Shown in pieces: positions 49,001-61,400 of a stretch of 64,000 nt of DNA (positions are counted from its first letter, which is position 1; every line of letters begins with the position of its first letter). The position numbers and the translations under genes are program-made. The notes beneath the pieces were generated by a model, which had not been told where the DNA came from, searched no databases, and was given only the letters and a program-made list of their open reading frames with translations. The stretch comes from Sanderia malayensis (lineage: Eukaryota; Cnidaria; Scyphozoa; Semaeostomeae; Pelagiidae). The stretch is taken from NCBI GenBank assembly GCA_013076295.1, contig RQOL01000718.1, positions 1,550,001 to 1,614,000 on the forward strand, in the 5' to 3' direction.

Positions 49001-52000
49001 GAAAATCGAAGACATTGAGGCAATCAACATGAACTTGAATAATGAGAATGAAGGTCTGAAGATGAAGATTACTGAGTTGAAGAGAAAGATGAGTGAAATG
49101 GAAGGCCTAATTGAATCACTCAAGCGGGAGAGTTTGAGCAAACAAGAAGAAATACTTGTAGCTGAAGTCGCACCGACCTTCCAAGCCGTTCTTCCTGGAT
49201 TTGAAATATCCGAGGAAGAGTTCGAAGATCTGAGACGCGAGCTTGAAAGCACACAAGCCGCCCTTGAAGCATCGGAGAAAGAGAAGGAGAGAGTGAACAG
49301 CGAACTGGTTGATTTGCACAAAAAGCTTGCAAAGTTGGAAGTCGAGCTAACCAACACACAGCAGAAGCGCGATGAATACAAGAAGAACATGCAAGCACTC
49401 GAGAACAAAGTCAGAGATCTTGAAGTGACCAACGAAAGGCTTCAGGATAGGGAACGAGAGCTGACCGAAGAAACATTGAAGAAGCATAAAGCCCTTGCTG
49501 AAGCAAATCAACGCATATTTGCCATAAAAACCAAGCTGATGAAAACTGAAACAGAGAGAACAGCACTGGAAGACAAAGTCGATGTACTGACCAAAGAGTT
49601 GTATGACTTGCACGAGAGATTCAGTCAGATGCAGGCTTCTGTTGAAGATAAGGATAACAGAATCGATTCACTGACAGAAGAACTGTCAGAAGAAAAGAAA
49701 AGATTCACTGAGCTACAGTCGATGTTCAGTACGTTGAGAGACGAGAAAGAAAGTCTGACACGAGACCTTCGCAGTGCTGAAGACAGGATCGAAGATATGC
49801 AAGGAAAACTCCACGATGCAGAAACCGTAAAGATGCAATTGGAGAACCAAGTCGAAGAAGTAAACATGAGAAATAAAAAACTCAAAGGAGACATCACTGA
49901 AATGACAAGAAAGATGGCTGAAGCTCAGAAGGAGATCGATCAGCTTTCAAGGGAAATTACGGAAAAGACAACTACGATTGAAAGAACGATGAACGCAAAA
50001 ACACTGGTTGAGAGTGACCTGGAAAGTGCTAAGAAGGAATTAACAAGCATTAAGTCGACATTGGAAAGCACCAGAGCGGACAATCGTAGCTTGCAACAAG
50101 ACATTCACGAGCTGAGAATGAAATTATTGGAAAGTGATTCAGAGAAGACAATGATTGTTGAAGCAAAGGAGAGGGTAAGACTTTTTAATGAATTCATAAA
50201 CAAAAATATATACCAGAGTGAAACCAACAGCCTGGAAAAATTAGGACAAAAACAGCATTTTTTATTTGAATGTGTGATTTTCTCTCACTTGTAGGTTGAA
50301 ATTGATCTTGAGGATATAAGAAGCGAATTCACTAAGATCAAGAACTTGTATGACAGTTGCAACCAAGAGAAGAGTCGTCTGGAATACGAGCTGAGATTGC
50401 TGACAAAGAGAACTGGAAACGTAGACTTTGAATCGATCAAGCTCGAACGAGAAAAGCTGCAGAAGGAACTAGTCATTGTCAAGACTAGCCATACTCAGCT
50501 GAAAAGCAAATACGATGTATTGGAGAGCGAGAAGAGAGAGCTGCTTGTCAAGGTTTCTGACTACGAGAGCGACTCATCCGACAAGGAATCGCAAATTCAA
50601 CAATTGGAAAGAATCAAAGAGAAGTTGGAGCACGACATATTCATAGAGAGATCCAAGGTGGAGAAGTACGAAGAGACAAACATGACGTTGCAGAGCGAAC
50701 GGGCACAGTTGCAGGATGAAATCGAGTTGGTGCATCGAAAGCTGAGCAAACTCGAAAGCGATTATGAGATTGCTGTTTCGAAGAGGGATGAGCTACAGAA
50801 AGAACTGAGCTCCACCAATGCCAAGCTGTCTACTGTACAGAGCAACTACCAGAAGAGTCAACAGAGGGAAAGCAAATTGCAGGGTGAAGCAATGAGTGCG
50901 CACAAGAAAGTGTGTATTCTTGAAAGTGAACTGCAATCCACGCGTGATCGTGCAACAATGCTCGATCGTGCGTGCAAGATCATCGAAGAAAAGAAGACGG
51001 AATTGAAAGAGGAATATGTGGAGGTGAAGAAACGTGTTTCTGAGTTGGAAATTGCTCTTGAATCTTCGAAAGAACGATACGACGACCAACTTGCTGAACT
51101 TGAGAATGGAAAGAAGAAGCTTGAAGAGCTCCGGGAAGCTTGCAGAATGAGTGACAAAGGAAAAGAAGAACTCGTGTCTGAGATCCAGACGCTGAAAACG
51201 GCAATGGTAAGGTTGGAGACAACGCTGGACCAAGCGAACAAAGAGAAATGGGTCTTGGAAGAACGGTTGGAAGAAGCACGAAACCGCACGGCACACGATC
51301 GTGAAGAACTCGTGAAAATGCAAAAGCAGATGCTTGAGATGCAACGTAAATGCGAAACCTACTCGAAAGATCTCATCTACAAGAGCACGCTGATCGAGGA
51401 GATTAAGAACAAGAAGACCGTGTTGGAAAGCGAGGTCGAATCACTGAAACGAGACTTGCAGAATAAAGAATACGAAGTGCAGACATTCGAAGGGGAGAAG
51501 AGAGACACCCAACAAGAGTTGGAGAATTTGAGAAAAAAATTCTCTGAGATGGAAGCAACGTTCCTTGCAGTACAAGAAGAGAAGGACGAGGTGAGACAAC
51601 AAATGTTGTCATCGCACGCTTCTGTTTGTCGCTTGAAAGAGAACTACGAGAGCAGTCAAGGAGACAAAGGAAAGCTCCAAAAAGAAATCGCTTCATTCCA
51701 CAAGAGAATCTTCGAGCTTTCGCGTGATTACGAAGCTGGTAAGGTCGACAATGAGAGGCTGAAAGGAGATTTGGCTCGATTCCGCGACCAGGTCTCAGAC
51801 CTCCGTGCTAGTCTTGAGCTTTCTCAACAGGAGAACAACAAACTCAGACAGGAGTCCGATTCGTTCGAAGACAAGAACAAGAAATTGGAAAACAGCTTGA
51901 AGATAGTGGAGGACGAGCTGGAGAAAACCAAAGCAGACTTCATGGAGAGACACCAGAAGGCCATGGACTTTGTCGTCGAGTTCCAGTCAGCAAAGGAAGA

Positions 52001-55000
52001 GAAGGAATCCTTGCAATACGCTGTTGACATGCTCAGAGATGAAAACGAGAAGTTGCGAGGCGATCTCGACTCTGCTTCACGTAAGAATGAAGAACTCCAC
52101 GAAGAAGCATTGAACTCTCACAAACAGTACACAAAAGTATTTGCCGATTTCGAAAGAGCTCAAGAGAAGGAAGACAGATTGGAATCCGAGCTGGAAGACG
52201 CAAAAGAGAAGGTTAGAAACCTAGAGAATGAGCTGAGAAATGCAAACAGTCAGATTAACGATCTGCAATCCGAGATTGATCGGGCTCGAGAGAAGTTGAT
52301 GAGGATTGAAGGATCGACTGAATCTCAAGTCGAAGAGGCCACACGACTTGCTGACAAATTGAAGGATGCTGAATATAAGTTGTCTACTTTGAGAATGGTT
52401 GATGATGAAAACCAAAAACTCAAAGATGAATTAGGTTGGTTGATTATTAAACTCAGTTAGTAGTAATCAATGCAATGAAAGTCAATATATAAACTAATAT
52501 TTTAGAGGGGTGTTGTGTGAAAATAGTTAGCTTTGAACTGCAATCGGATACTGTTCTGTTAACATCACTATTATCTGATGTTGTTTTATAGGAAATACGA
52601 AATCCTACATGCAAAAGATCGAGACAGATTTGAAGACATCGGAAGACGAAAGGCGACTGACGAATGAGCAGTACAACCAAACGAAAGACCAGCTCGACAA
52701 AATCAACGACGAGTTGAATGAGCTCCAACGTCGATTTAGAAGCACTGGCTCAGACAAGGACAGAATCGTGAACGAGCTCTACAACTTGAGACAAGAGAAG
52801 GACGGCGAGATCGAGAAACTCAAGGCCAACATCAGATTGCTTGAACGAGAGATCGAAACATTGAAGCGTGAGTCGGAGCAGAACAAAGGACAATATGACG
52901 AGATATATCGCGAGAAGATTTCCATCCAACAAGAGTTGACAGTCATCTCAAAGAAACTGTTGAGCTTGGAACTTGCTTACATAACTGTGAAAGATGAAAG
53001 AGAGCAGAAGGACTGGCAAGGGAAGAGTGATATGGAAAGGACGATTGCTGACCTAAAGTCAATGATTGATCGCACGGAGCGTGAACTGAAAGAACGATCG
53101 CAGAAATATAATGAGCTTGAGAACAGGCGAGTCACAGGCAACAAACCTGATATTTAGCTTCAATCTTGAATCTTATAATGCAGTGATATACCTTAGTTTG
53201 ACTATCTATCTGTTATGCCCAATGCTTTTTCTTGAAGATTGCACGACTCGCAACGAGAACGAGACAGTTTCCAGAAGGAGGTTGAAGGCTTGCAGAACAG
53301 CCTGCAGTCGTTGAATTTCTATCATACAACACAGCAGGGCGAAAAAGCGCAAGTGGAGGAGCAACTTCAAAGCTCCGAAAAGAGGTTGCACGAGCTCGAG
53401 GCCGATTACAACCGAGAGAGACAGCAACAACAACAGTATGAAAACGAAATCACAGTGTACAAGACGAAAATCAACGACTACGAGTCGAGGTATCAATCGG
53501 CCGAGACGAAGCAGCGAGAAGTTTCACGAGACGTCACCGAGCTGAAGCAGAAAATCGACGAACTCAGCCGAGAAAACAACCGACTGAAAAGTCAGCTTAC
53601 CGACGAGCAATCCCGAGTGAAAAACAACAAACGAGAATTTGCAAAGCAGCTCCGCGAGCATCAACGGGCCAGCGAGAATTACATAAAAACAACGAAAGAT
53701 AAGGAAGCCGTGATTGAAGAGTTGAAATCGAAAAGATCTGCACTGGAAACTGAGGTTGAGAAGTTGAGACGAGAGTGGGAGAAACTCAAGGCAGATTACA
53801 AGAAGGTATAGTCAATGTTTTACGATGTGTTTGGCTCAATGTTAGGTATAAATACTGTCAGAAAAGTGTTTGGTATAAAATACGGTGCGTGTCCTTTTAG
53901 GTGCAGAGAGAAAAGGAGAACATGAGGTCTGATTTCCAGTCAGCGAATACATTGATTGTGGAGTTGAAGGACACTTGCGAGACAATAAAGAGAGAGAAGA
54001 CCAGCATCGAGAAAGAACTTAGAATCACCAAAGAGAAATATATCAAGGAAATTCGACAGAAGGATGTTCAAATCACAAAGGCAAGTAATCTATGAGATAT
54101 ATAACATAGAACGTAAAGGAAAGTGAAAAGTACACCACATTATCCTCAATACTAAAAGTCATATACAAATCAATTAAACTCACCGTTATTATATCTGTTG
54201 ATCCTTGACAATGTCTCATCTGTATGTTGTGGTGATTTTTAGGTTGAGCAGGACCTACAAACAACAATCAAATCTTATAATCTGGATAAGGATGACCGAA
54301 TCGAGCAAATCAAAGCACAGATGAACCAAGAAAGGATGGAGTCCAGACGCGAAATCCAAGACAAGATTAACGAGATCGAGAATCTGATGACCCAAATAAA
54401 TAATCTTGAAACCGAGATTGCTCGTTTGCGATCAGAGCTCTCTGGCCTCGAGTCGAAGTGCAGCCAATACAAAACTGATCAACAGGGCTACGAAGAGGAG
54501 ATCAAGCAGTTGCGACAAGGTGGTGTTGTGGAGGAGGAAAGAGCTACGACCACGTTGGTATTGGAGACACAGGCAAAACCAGATGAGAAACACGTCTCAA
54601 CAGGTAAGTAATAGCTGCATTGATATCATACAGTGATACAGTATCGCATTCTGTTTTCTTCGATTGATGAAAACACAGGAGATATATTGGAGAGCATTGC
54701 AATACATAAACACGTGTTCATGTATAGTAGAGTTCAATGTTTAGGCGGCAAGCTATTTTAGAGACATTCTTCATTGCCTTTAGCTAAGTTAGTTGCCCAA
54801 GACGGGGCAGCCAACGAAGCACAATGCCATATGCAGGGATTAGAGTCTACCTCAGAGCAATGCATCATTCTAAACTAAGAATACATCCACGAATGCAACT
54901 GAAAACAATTACAAATTCTTGTTCATTGATTCCAGGTGAATTCTATATGGCCCCAAGAGAATCTTCAACACTCCTCGTTGGTGTTGGTCCAAAGGAAGAA

Positions 55001-55846
55001 GAAAAGAAGCGATACCAATCAAATTTCTACCGCAGTACAGCACAAATTGCAACTTCCCCCCGTGAGTTCGGTTCAATCGATGTTGTAGTAGCTGGTGTCT
55101 CTGGTGTTACTGAATCAACAAGCCAGGAGGTTCAACAATCTACCACATCTCGTACTGAGATCTCGAATTCTCGCAATGTGACGTCTGGACAACATGGCCA
55201 AATCGAAGTGCAACTTCAAGGCTCGGAAAGAAGGTAGCTATATACCTTGTATTACCTATACCTGTACTCAAAGCAATACATACTTTGAACGATATACGTT
55301 GGTTGAAAACTGGAAGCACGAATGAAGGCATGGATGTCAGTTGGAGGGGGGGGTACAATGGAGCAATTGAATGTCATGAATGTCATGGAGCAAAACAGGT
55401 TTTTCAGATTGTGCCCTGATGATTACAAAGATCAGCTATTGTTTTCCTATTGTTCTTCTGAAAATAAGAGCCTGAAATCTTCTTAGAAGTAGTTTGGGGG
55501 CCTCACCTCACGTGACTGAATCACAAAAGTACTGGCGGCTGTTTGCAGCAAAGTTTAAAGTACTGATAGCTGTTTGCAGCAAAGTTTTTCGGACGACTCT
55601 GCAAAGTAGTCAACAGTTGAAAAATCCATAGATTATGTCCTTTATACATACAAACATTCTAATATCTTGCCGAACTCGCATTTCAGATTAGAATCCAGAG
55701 ATGGTGCTGAAGCAACAGAGACAGCCAAGGCCTATTCAACAACACAACAGACAACTGATGAAGGTGATGACGAGCTGAAACGAATCATCGAAGAATCTCG
55801 AAGCAGAAGACGCCGTATGCAAGAAGAAATGTTCTCAAGCTCATGA
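37045..55846 (+). CDS. Giant 28-residue-repeat coiled-coil protein B, 4,720 aa; family unknown
   Basis: Fifteen exons keep phase over 14,163 nt: 37045-38281, 39914-42153, 42584-43377, 43676-43850, 44044-45667, 45917-46230, 46507-47676, 47808-50174, 50295-52434, 52592-53126, 53238-53805, 53901-54080, 54243-54603, 54936-55233, 55687-55846. The ATG has strong context (aaccATGG) and an in-frame TAA two codons upstream. Residues 1-170 are coiled coil, and about 171-235 are Ser/Tyr-rich (YTTSKSGSYHS, YATSSSEYYSSS). From about 413 the rod shows 28-residue repeats. The last 185 residues are Ser/Thr-rich and end in a basic segment (ESRSRRRRMQEEMFSSS). I see no motor, calponin, FERM or membrane domain. 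Introns after exons 10 and 12 start with GC. I infer a filament or scaffold protein; no known family is claimed. Confidence 0.93.
39749..39793. repeat. 15-bp tandem repeat, three copies, in gene B intron 1
   Basis: TTACACTCTAACCAA, TTACATTCTACCCAA and TTACACTTTACCCAA follow each other directly, about 120 bases before exon 2 of gene B. It is a small minisatellite; no function is evident. Confidence 0.85.
39914..41160 (+). repeat. First run of in-register 28-residue repeats of protein B
   Basis: Reading from QLETIRKEYNECQ, I count successive blocks of exactly 28 residues: one, a 7-residue insert (EVRCQHN), then at least 13 in a row (blocks starting RMIEVES, NFTRLAT, QISRLEA, RLVMLRA, RTAELEA, KIAQSDA, QLSQAHD, EFSQRDS, DLERLTN, KLSETDS, SVVELRD, RLSTTDE, KVSQLEI). 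Recurrent features by position in the block: basic at 1, hydrophobic at 2, often Leu at 5, Tyr/Phe/Leu at 9, Glu-Arg/Lys at 15-16, Leu at 19, Glu at 22. Similar runs recur later (from KVTNLEK near 46522, KLSKISA near 47917, KLSKLES near 50740). Confidence 0.85.
46366..46440. repeat. Duplicated segment in gene B intron 6
   Basis: GAAGGGTTTCTTACCCCT occurs twice (about 46367 and 46408), each followed by TTTTAAAAG-type sequence. It is an intronic direct repeat with no coding meaning. Confidence 0.7.
55530..55590. repeat. Direct repeat in the last intron of gene B
   Basis: GTACTG(G/A)(C/T)(G/A)GCTGTTTGCAG followed by CAAAGTTT occurs twice in tandem, about 29 bases apart. Confidence 0.7.
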
Positions 55847-58454
55847 TTTAAACTTTCTTAAATCTATTTATTAAGTATCATAAATAGCTTATAATATCCT
55901 AGTATTTATCATAATTATTTGACTAGTTGTATATGGTAATAATCTTTAAAATATTTATTCGCATTTAGTATGCTTTAAGTATGTATTTGCATACTTTTCT
56001 CAGAAGGTTAACTATACTTCATTGTCACTAATTTATTTCGTGTTTCTTGCTAGTGCTTTCAATTAATTGTAGAATCCTAGCAAATGTTTGATTACTTGTC
56101 TTTCTTATTACTATAATAATAGTATTCTTTTCTAAGAGCAATTTTTCACAATCATTTTCCTCTGGAAATAATATCATAGATGTTAGACTTTAACATTTTG
56201 GATTAAAAAGCATTTGAGCACAAGTAAAAGTTTTAATAACAGTTGTAGATTTAAAAAAGTTTGCTGAAAAGACAAAGTGTGTATTTTTCATTTGTTATAC
56301 TTGGTACAAAAATCAAGAATTACTACATCAGTAATGTTTAAATGAGCTACACCTTCTGTTGGAACATAAACAAAAATACCAGGTAAAAACATTTCGGTAA
56401 AAAATAGCATTCAAAGCTTCCACTCAGGAGAATTATGTACTGCATAGTGATGATAAATGTAGCTACACCTTCCCTTGAAACATAGGCAAAAATACCGGAT
56501 AAAAACATTTCGGTAATAAGTAACATTCAAAGCTTCAACTCAGGAATTGGCACCACTGAAGTCGAGCAATTGCTTCATGAGCAAAATTCAGTGCGTGTTA
56601 ATCTGCATCGACTTGCTATCATGAAGCAAACATCAACTTCGTACATAATTTCATTGCTTATAAATTATTCTGGAATTACAAGCAGTGAGAGCAATAAGAA
56701 GAATGAGAACGCGGTACACAAGAACAGCTGTCACTGGAACATGAATGGTTGCTTGTTTACCAAGGCCATCAATCGTGGTTAAGCATGTAAGCAAACACAA
56801 ACACATTCGATTAAATCAATAATGCAAAAGATTTCCTTCAAAGCGATAAAATCTGGCTGATTGAACTCATAAAGCAGAGAGCTCATAGCTCATAGAGAGC
56901 TTGCCCAGCAGTTGAAAAATGGATGGCCTAAACTGAGGCAAAGAAAATGGAGTATGTGTGATAAGGAGCAAAGATTAAAGAACCGTATCGTCTCCATAAC
57001 AACTCGCCTTAATGTCACATATTTCTTGATTGAGACGTTAATCCGTCCACCAACAATACAGGTGAATCGTACACAGTAAAGAGTTTTCCCGCCAATATTA
57101 ACATTGAATAGAATCACCTGCAGAAGCACTGAGGCAACCTGTACGTACTCTTCCATTCTGCATATATACTGATCATAGAAAAACATGGTTGGCCTATAGA
57201 TCTATTTGCTGGTAAAGATAAAGACAAAGAAAAGAGGCGAAGCAGCACCGAGGTATAACTTTGTCTTTCTTCCCATCACATCAAGTTAACGATAAATGAA
57301 TAGCCAACTGCGCATGTTGGTTTGCGTACCTCAACTAAGAAGTTGTGCAATAATGTCTTGCAAGGTTAGCATCGTAATATCGCAGAGATGCTAGGCGGCT
57401 AATAAAACGTGAAAACAAATTGTAACCCATATGCCTGGTCGTTACTATAAATGTTAATGATTTTGATTGTTAATGATTAATGTTATTGATTGACAGTGAT
57501 GTCTGAGACATATTCAAGCAGGACTTTTTTCGCGGTTGTTTGGTGATTAAATATAAATAAGAGGCAATTGAGTTCGGGAGAATATCCATTTGTAGTGATC
57601 ACACAAGAATTGGGAATCAAAATAACAAATAAATTAAATATATTCATTATGTTCACAATGTTTGACACTTCAACTGAATACATCAGTAAGGGGTAAGAAG
57701 GAGAACTGTGAGTTCGACTATTAAGCCCTACTTAAGCCCGGGTTGAACCTGGGTTGAAAAGTACATATGGCTTTAGAGCATTTAAGCTATTATAAAGCAA
57801 GTGTCAGTTGTAATGTCCTCAAATCAGTTCAATTTCAATCTTCACTTCTGCTGAAAGTACATGGTTTGATGCCTGGCATACGTTATAAGCTGTGAGGTAC
57901 TCTGCAGAAAGTTATACCAGGGAGAGGTGTTCCGACTATTTTTAGAGCCGAAATGTATTCAGCGAGAGACAATCAACGCATGTTTGAATGATGTGATTAT
58001 GTAGCACTGTGGGACAGCTAGTTAATATTTAATTACAAAATAATAGTTCTAGTTAGGATAGAAGTAGCCGCAGGGAGTTTGAGGTTTTTGATTTGAAAGA
58101 GGCAGAATCGTAGATTGGAATTCTACTGATTAAAGTTGTAGCATGAACGCGCCAAGCCCCTGACACCTGGTTTAATACCAATTAGAAATTATTTTCAGTT
58201 TATTAGTAACTTCTTGAGGATTTGCATTGACTTGCATAGGATCGCGATAAGCCAAACATCGCTTATCAAATGTTACGTTAACGTTAGCCAAACATTACGA
58301 GAAAGAGTGATAAGGATGACGTTCTGTTTTTTCCATAGAATATACAGCGCACGACAGCAGCAACCATCAGGATGGAATTTGTAAATAAACCGATAGAAAG
58401 AATCGTGAACTTGCATTTGCAATGCAAAGCAAACAGGGGCTGGTCTGACTGACA
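55847..58454. other. Gene B 3' UTR and intergenic region before gene C
   Basis: ATTAAA at 56202-56207 is a possible polyadenylation signal of gene B; I see no nearer AATAAA. A diverged tandem duplication lies at about 56345-56546. No supported gene is present on either strand. The right end must hold the promoter of gene C, and an in-frame TGA at 58446-58448 closes the gene C frame. Confidence 0.4.
56345..56546. repeat. Diverged tandem duplication, about 113-bp period
   Basis: Two copies share AGCTACACCTTC, AACATA, AAAAATACC, TAAAAACATTTCGGTAA, CATTCAAAGCTTC and ACTCAGGA in the same order (from about 56345 and 56459). It is non-coding. Confidence 0.8.
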
Positions 58455-61400
58455 ATGTCAGCAGATTGCGGTCAATCTAGTTTAGTAGAAAACAGTATAA
58501 ATAATTTACGACGAGAAATACAACTGTCCGACAAGCTTCTCAAGCAAAACAAGCATTGTTACGAAGGAATGAACATGAATAAAAAAGAAAGCATGGCTAA
58601 TGAAAAGACTTCAATGAGCATGCGAGTCCATTTGAATGGGTATGCAGATGATGTTCACAGTCCCGGATGTGTAAACAATATTGATGGGCATAGAAGTCCT
58701 TCGGGACACAGGGAATCCCTACAAGAGATACTGGGGCGACAGGTGAACCATATGGAGGAGAACTTCAAGTCTGCTTTGCTGCAGTACTTTGACGAGGTTG
58801 ATAGGGAAAAGTCACAACTGGTGAGTGAGCTTCAAAGACTGCAGGAAGGTGTTTATGGCAGAGAGACTAGTTTTGAAAGCAAGCACAGGACGGGCGAAGA
58901 AAGAAACAAGCTCATAAAACGTCTGACTTCGAATGGGAAAATCCTGGTGCAAGAAATCGAGAAATTGAAACAGGACGTTTGGAAATTCAAAGAGAAAGAG
59001 CAGCAGTTGGTAAACAGGATTGAAAAGCTATCGACCGAATGCCGCCACCTGAAAGAGAATGTCTCACAGCTTGAACACGACAACAAAATAATTCACGAGG
59101 AGAATTCATATTTGAAGATACTAGCAGATGACTCGAGGCGACTCAAGGATAAGGAGGGAGAGATAGGTCATCTGGAAAACCAAGTTGTGTTTCAGCAGAA
59201 GATGTGCAAAGAGTATAGTCTTGAGCTGGCTGATAAAGAAAAAGAGATTGACCAGCTAACACACAAGTGCGGGGAGTTCGAGAAGAGGCTTGGAAAGCTT
59301 ATGCCCTTGCAGAGAGTGAAGAAAGATTTCGAAGACGTACAAGCCGAGAAATACGAGCTAGAAAAAGAGTTGGGGATTGCAAGATCTGTCAATAACGAAC
59401 TCGAGAACAGACTACAGCATTTGTCGCAAGACGATAACAAACTCAAAGAGCTGTTGGATTCTGGTAAGAATACAATAATGGATTTGAAAGAGGAGGTTGA
59501 ATATTTCAAACAGAAGGAAGGGAAATTGGAGAAAAAGCAAGACAGATACATTGAAGAATTGAAAATAAAGAATGAGGAAATTCATATATTGCAAGAAGAT
59601 AATTCTATTCTTCAGCGACAAGTTGATGCGTTGGGTAAAGATTTATCAGTAAACAAAATGAAGATGGACACACTGAGGTACGAGGACGAATTGTTAAGAA
59701 ATGATCTCATGAATTTCCAAGCTAAACTGAAAGAAATTAGCGAGGTGAACGGGGGATTTCAGACAAAGCAGCGTAAGCTAGAAGATGAGCTGTTAGTGCA
59801 CAAGGCAAAAACAAAACACTTTGAAAGCGAAAATGCAGAATTAATAAAGAAGATAAATAGCTTGCAAGACGAGGTGTACACATATTCTAACCAGAATGTC
59901 AGGCTACAGACAGAGTGCGACTCCAATGAAGTCCGAGACAATGAGCTGCAACAGGAAATCCTCTCCTACGCAAAGAAATGCAGCAAACACGAACAAGACA
60001 TGGTCCTGGTAAACAACAAACTTGAAAAAGCAACCGATGATTTTAATAGTGCTGAATCGCAAAGGGTCCAGCTTCAGAGAACTGTGCTTGAGCTGCAAGA
60101 CACTGTCTTAGGCCTGGAGACAGCGCTGCATGCAAGCAGAGAAGGTGAAGCAAACCTGCAACAACAACTGGTCGCAGTTCAGAAACATGACGCAAAGCTG
60201 GAGCAAGAGCTGGGCGAGTTTGGTAGAGACATGAGTGAAGTTAGGAAGGACAACGATATGCTGTATCAGAAATATCACCACGCTGAAGCGCGTTGTGAAC
60301 AATATCAAAACGAAAACACGCGCATGAAAGATGGCCTAAGAGACTCATCCAATATCCGTGATGAGCTAGAAGAGAAGCTACGTAAATTGTACCGGGATTT
60401 GAAAGATTTAGAAATTGAAAATCAGTCATTGGAGAGGAAGCTGAGAAACAAAAGCTCTGACCACGAACACGCCAAGAATGATTTAGAGTATCTTGAAAAA
60501 GATAATAGCAAACTTAAACAGTTGTTGAAGAAAGTAGAAGATGACGCAATGGATGGCGAGCGGGCTGCTGCCGATGCGAAAAGAAATGCGATTAACATGC
60601 AGCAAAAGACTGAGATAATGGCAGTTGAGAATGCAGACTTGAAAGAGAGGCTGGTAGAACTCAATGGCGAGTATGATGAGAGTAAAAGTGAAATAAGAAG
60701 CATTCGCGGTGACTTGGAAGTCTTGCAAAGGAAGCATTTAAAGCTGGAGGCTACGCACAATGCCTTGAAGGAGCAGCAGGAAGCACTTGAGAGAGAAGCA
60801 GCTAGTTCTAGACAGAAGTTGCTAGACATGAGCTACAGACGAAACGAAATCAACGAGAAGGAGTATTCTTGGAAACGAGAGCTTGAAATTGCAAGGAAAA
60901 ATGTCGACGCACTTGAAAGGCGTTGTGAAGAGCTTGCTGCAAGTAAGGAAGATGCAATGCAAGAACTTGCGAATGCTAATGTTGGGCAAAGAGGATTTGA
61001 AACAGAAAAGGTTGAATTTTATAGAAAGAAAGACCAGTGGAAGACAAGGATTGATGCGGCTGAGAAAGAGTTGGCAGCTGTAAGGGAAAAGCTTGTAGAA
61101 AGTGAAGATGAGATTTGGAATTTGAATAAAAACAAAAAAAATCTGGAAGATGAGAAAGCTAGAAGTGTAGAAGATGCAGCAAGGTATAGAAAAAAGCTGG
61201 AAGATTCAGAAAATGAGATTATCAGGCTGCAAGACAAGTGCCATGAGCTGCAAGATCAATTCTGGATGGCTGAAAGGGAAAAGAGGTCAACATCAGAGGG
61301 TATCATGCAAGAGAGTGGACTGCATAGGAGTAATCAGGAAGAGCTGAAGAAACAATTGGCATTGCTTCGAGAGGACTACAACAGCAAAATGGTAGAGAAT

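Noticed and set aside
54824..54935. Separate small gene starting at an upstream ATG before the EFYMAPRESS exon
   Set aside because: An acceptor (ttgattccag) ends at 54935 and the exon joins exon 13 of gene B in phase; the upstream codons are intron.
39914..55846. Gene B as a myosin heavy chain, golgin, rootletin or CENP-E/F homologue
   Set aside because: There is no motor, kinesin, GRIP or other diagnostic domain, and coiled-coil similarity alone is not evidence of homology.
60883..61083. Short plus-strand ORF in a second frame
   Set aside because: It overlaps the much longer open frame of gene C and is its out-of-frame shadow.
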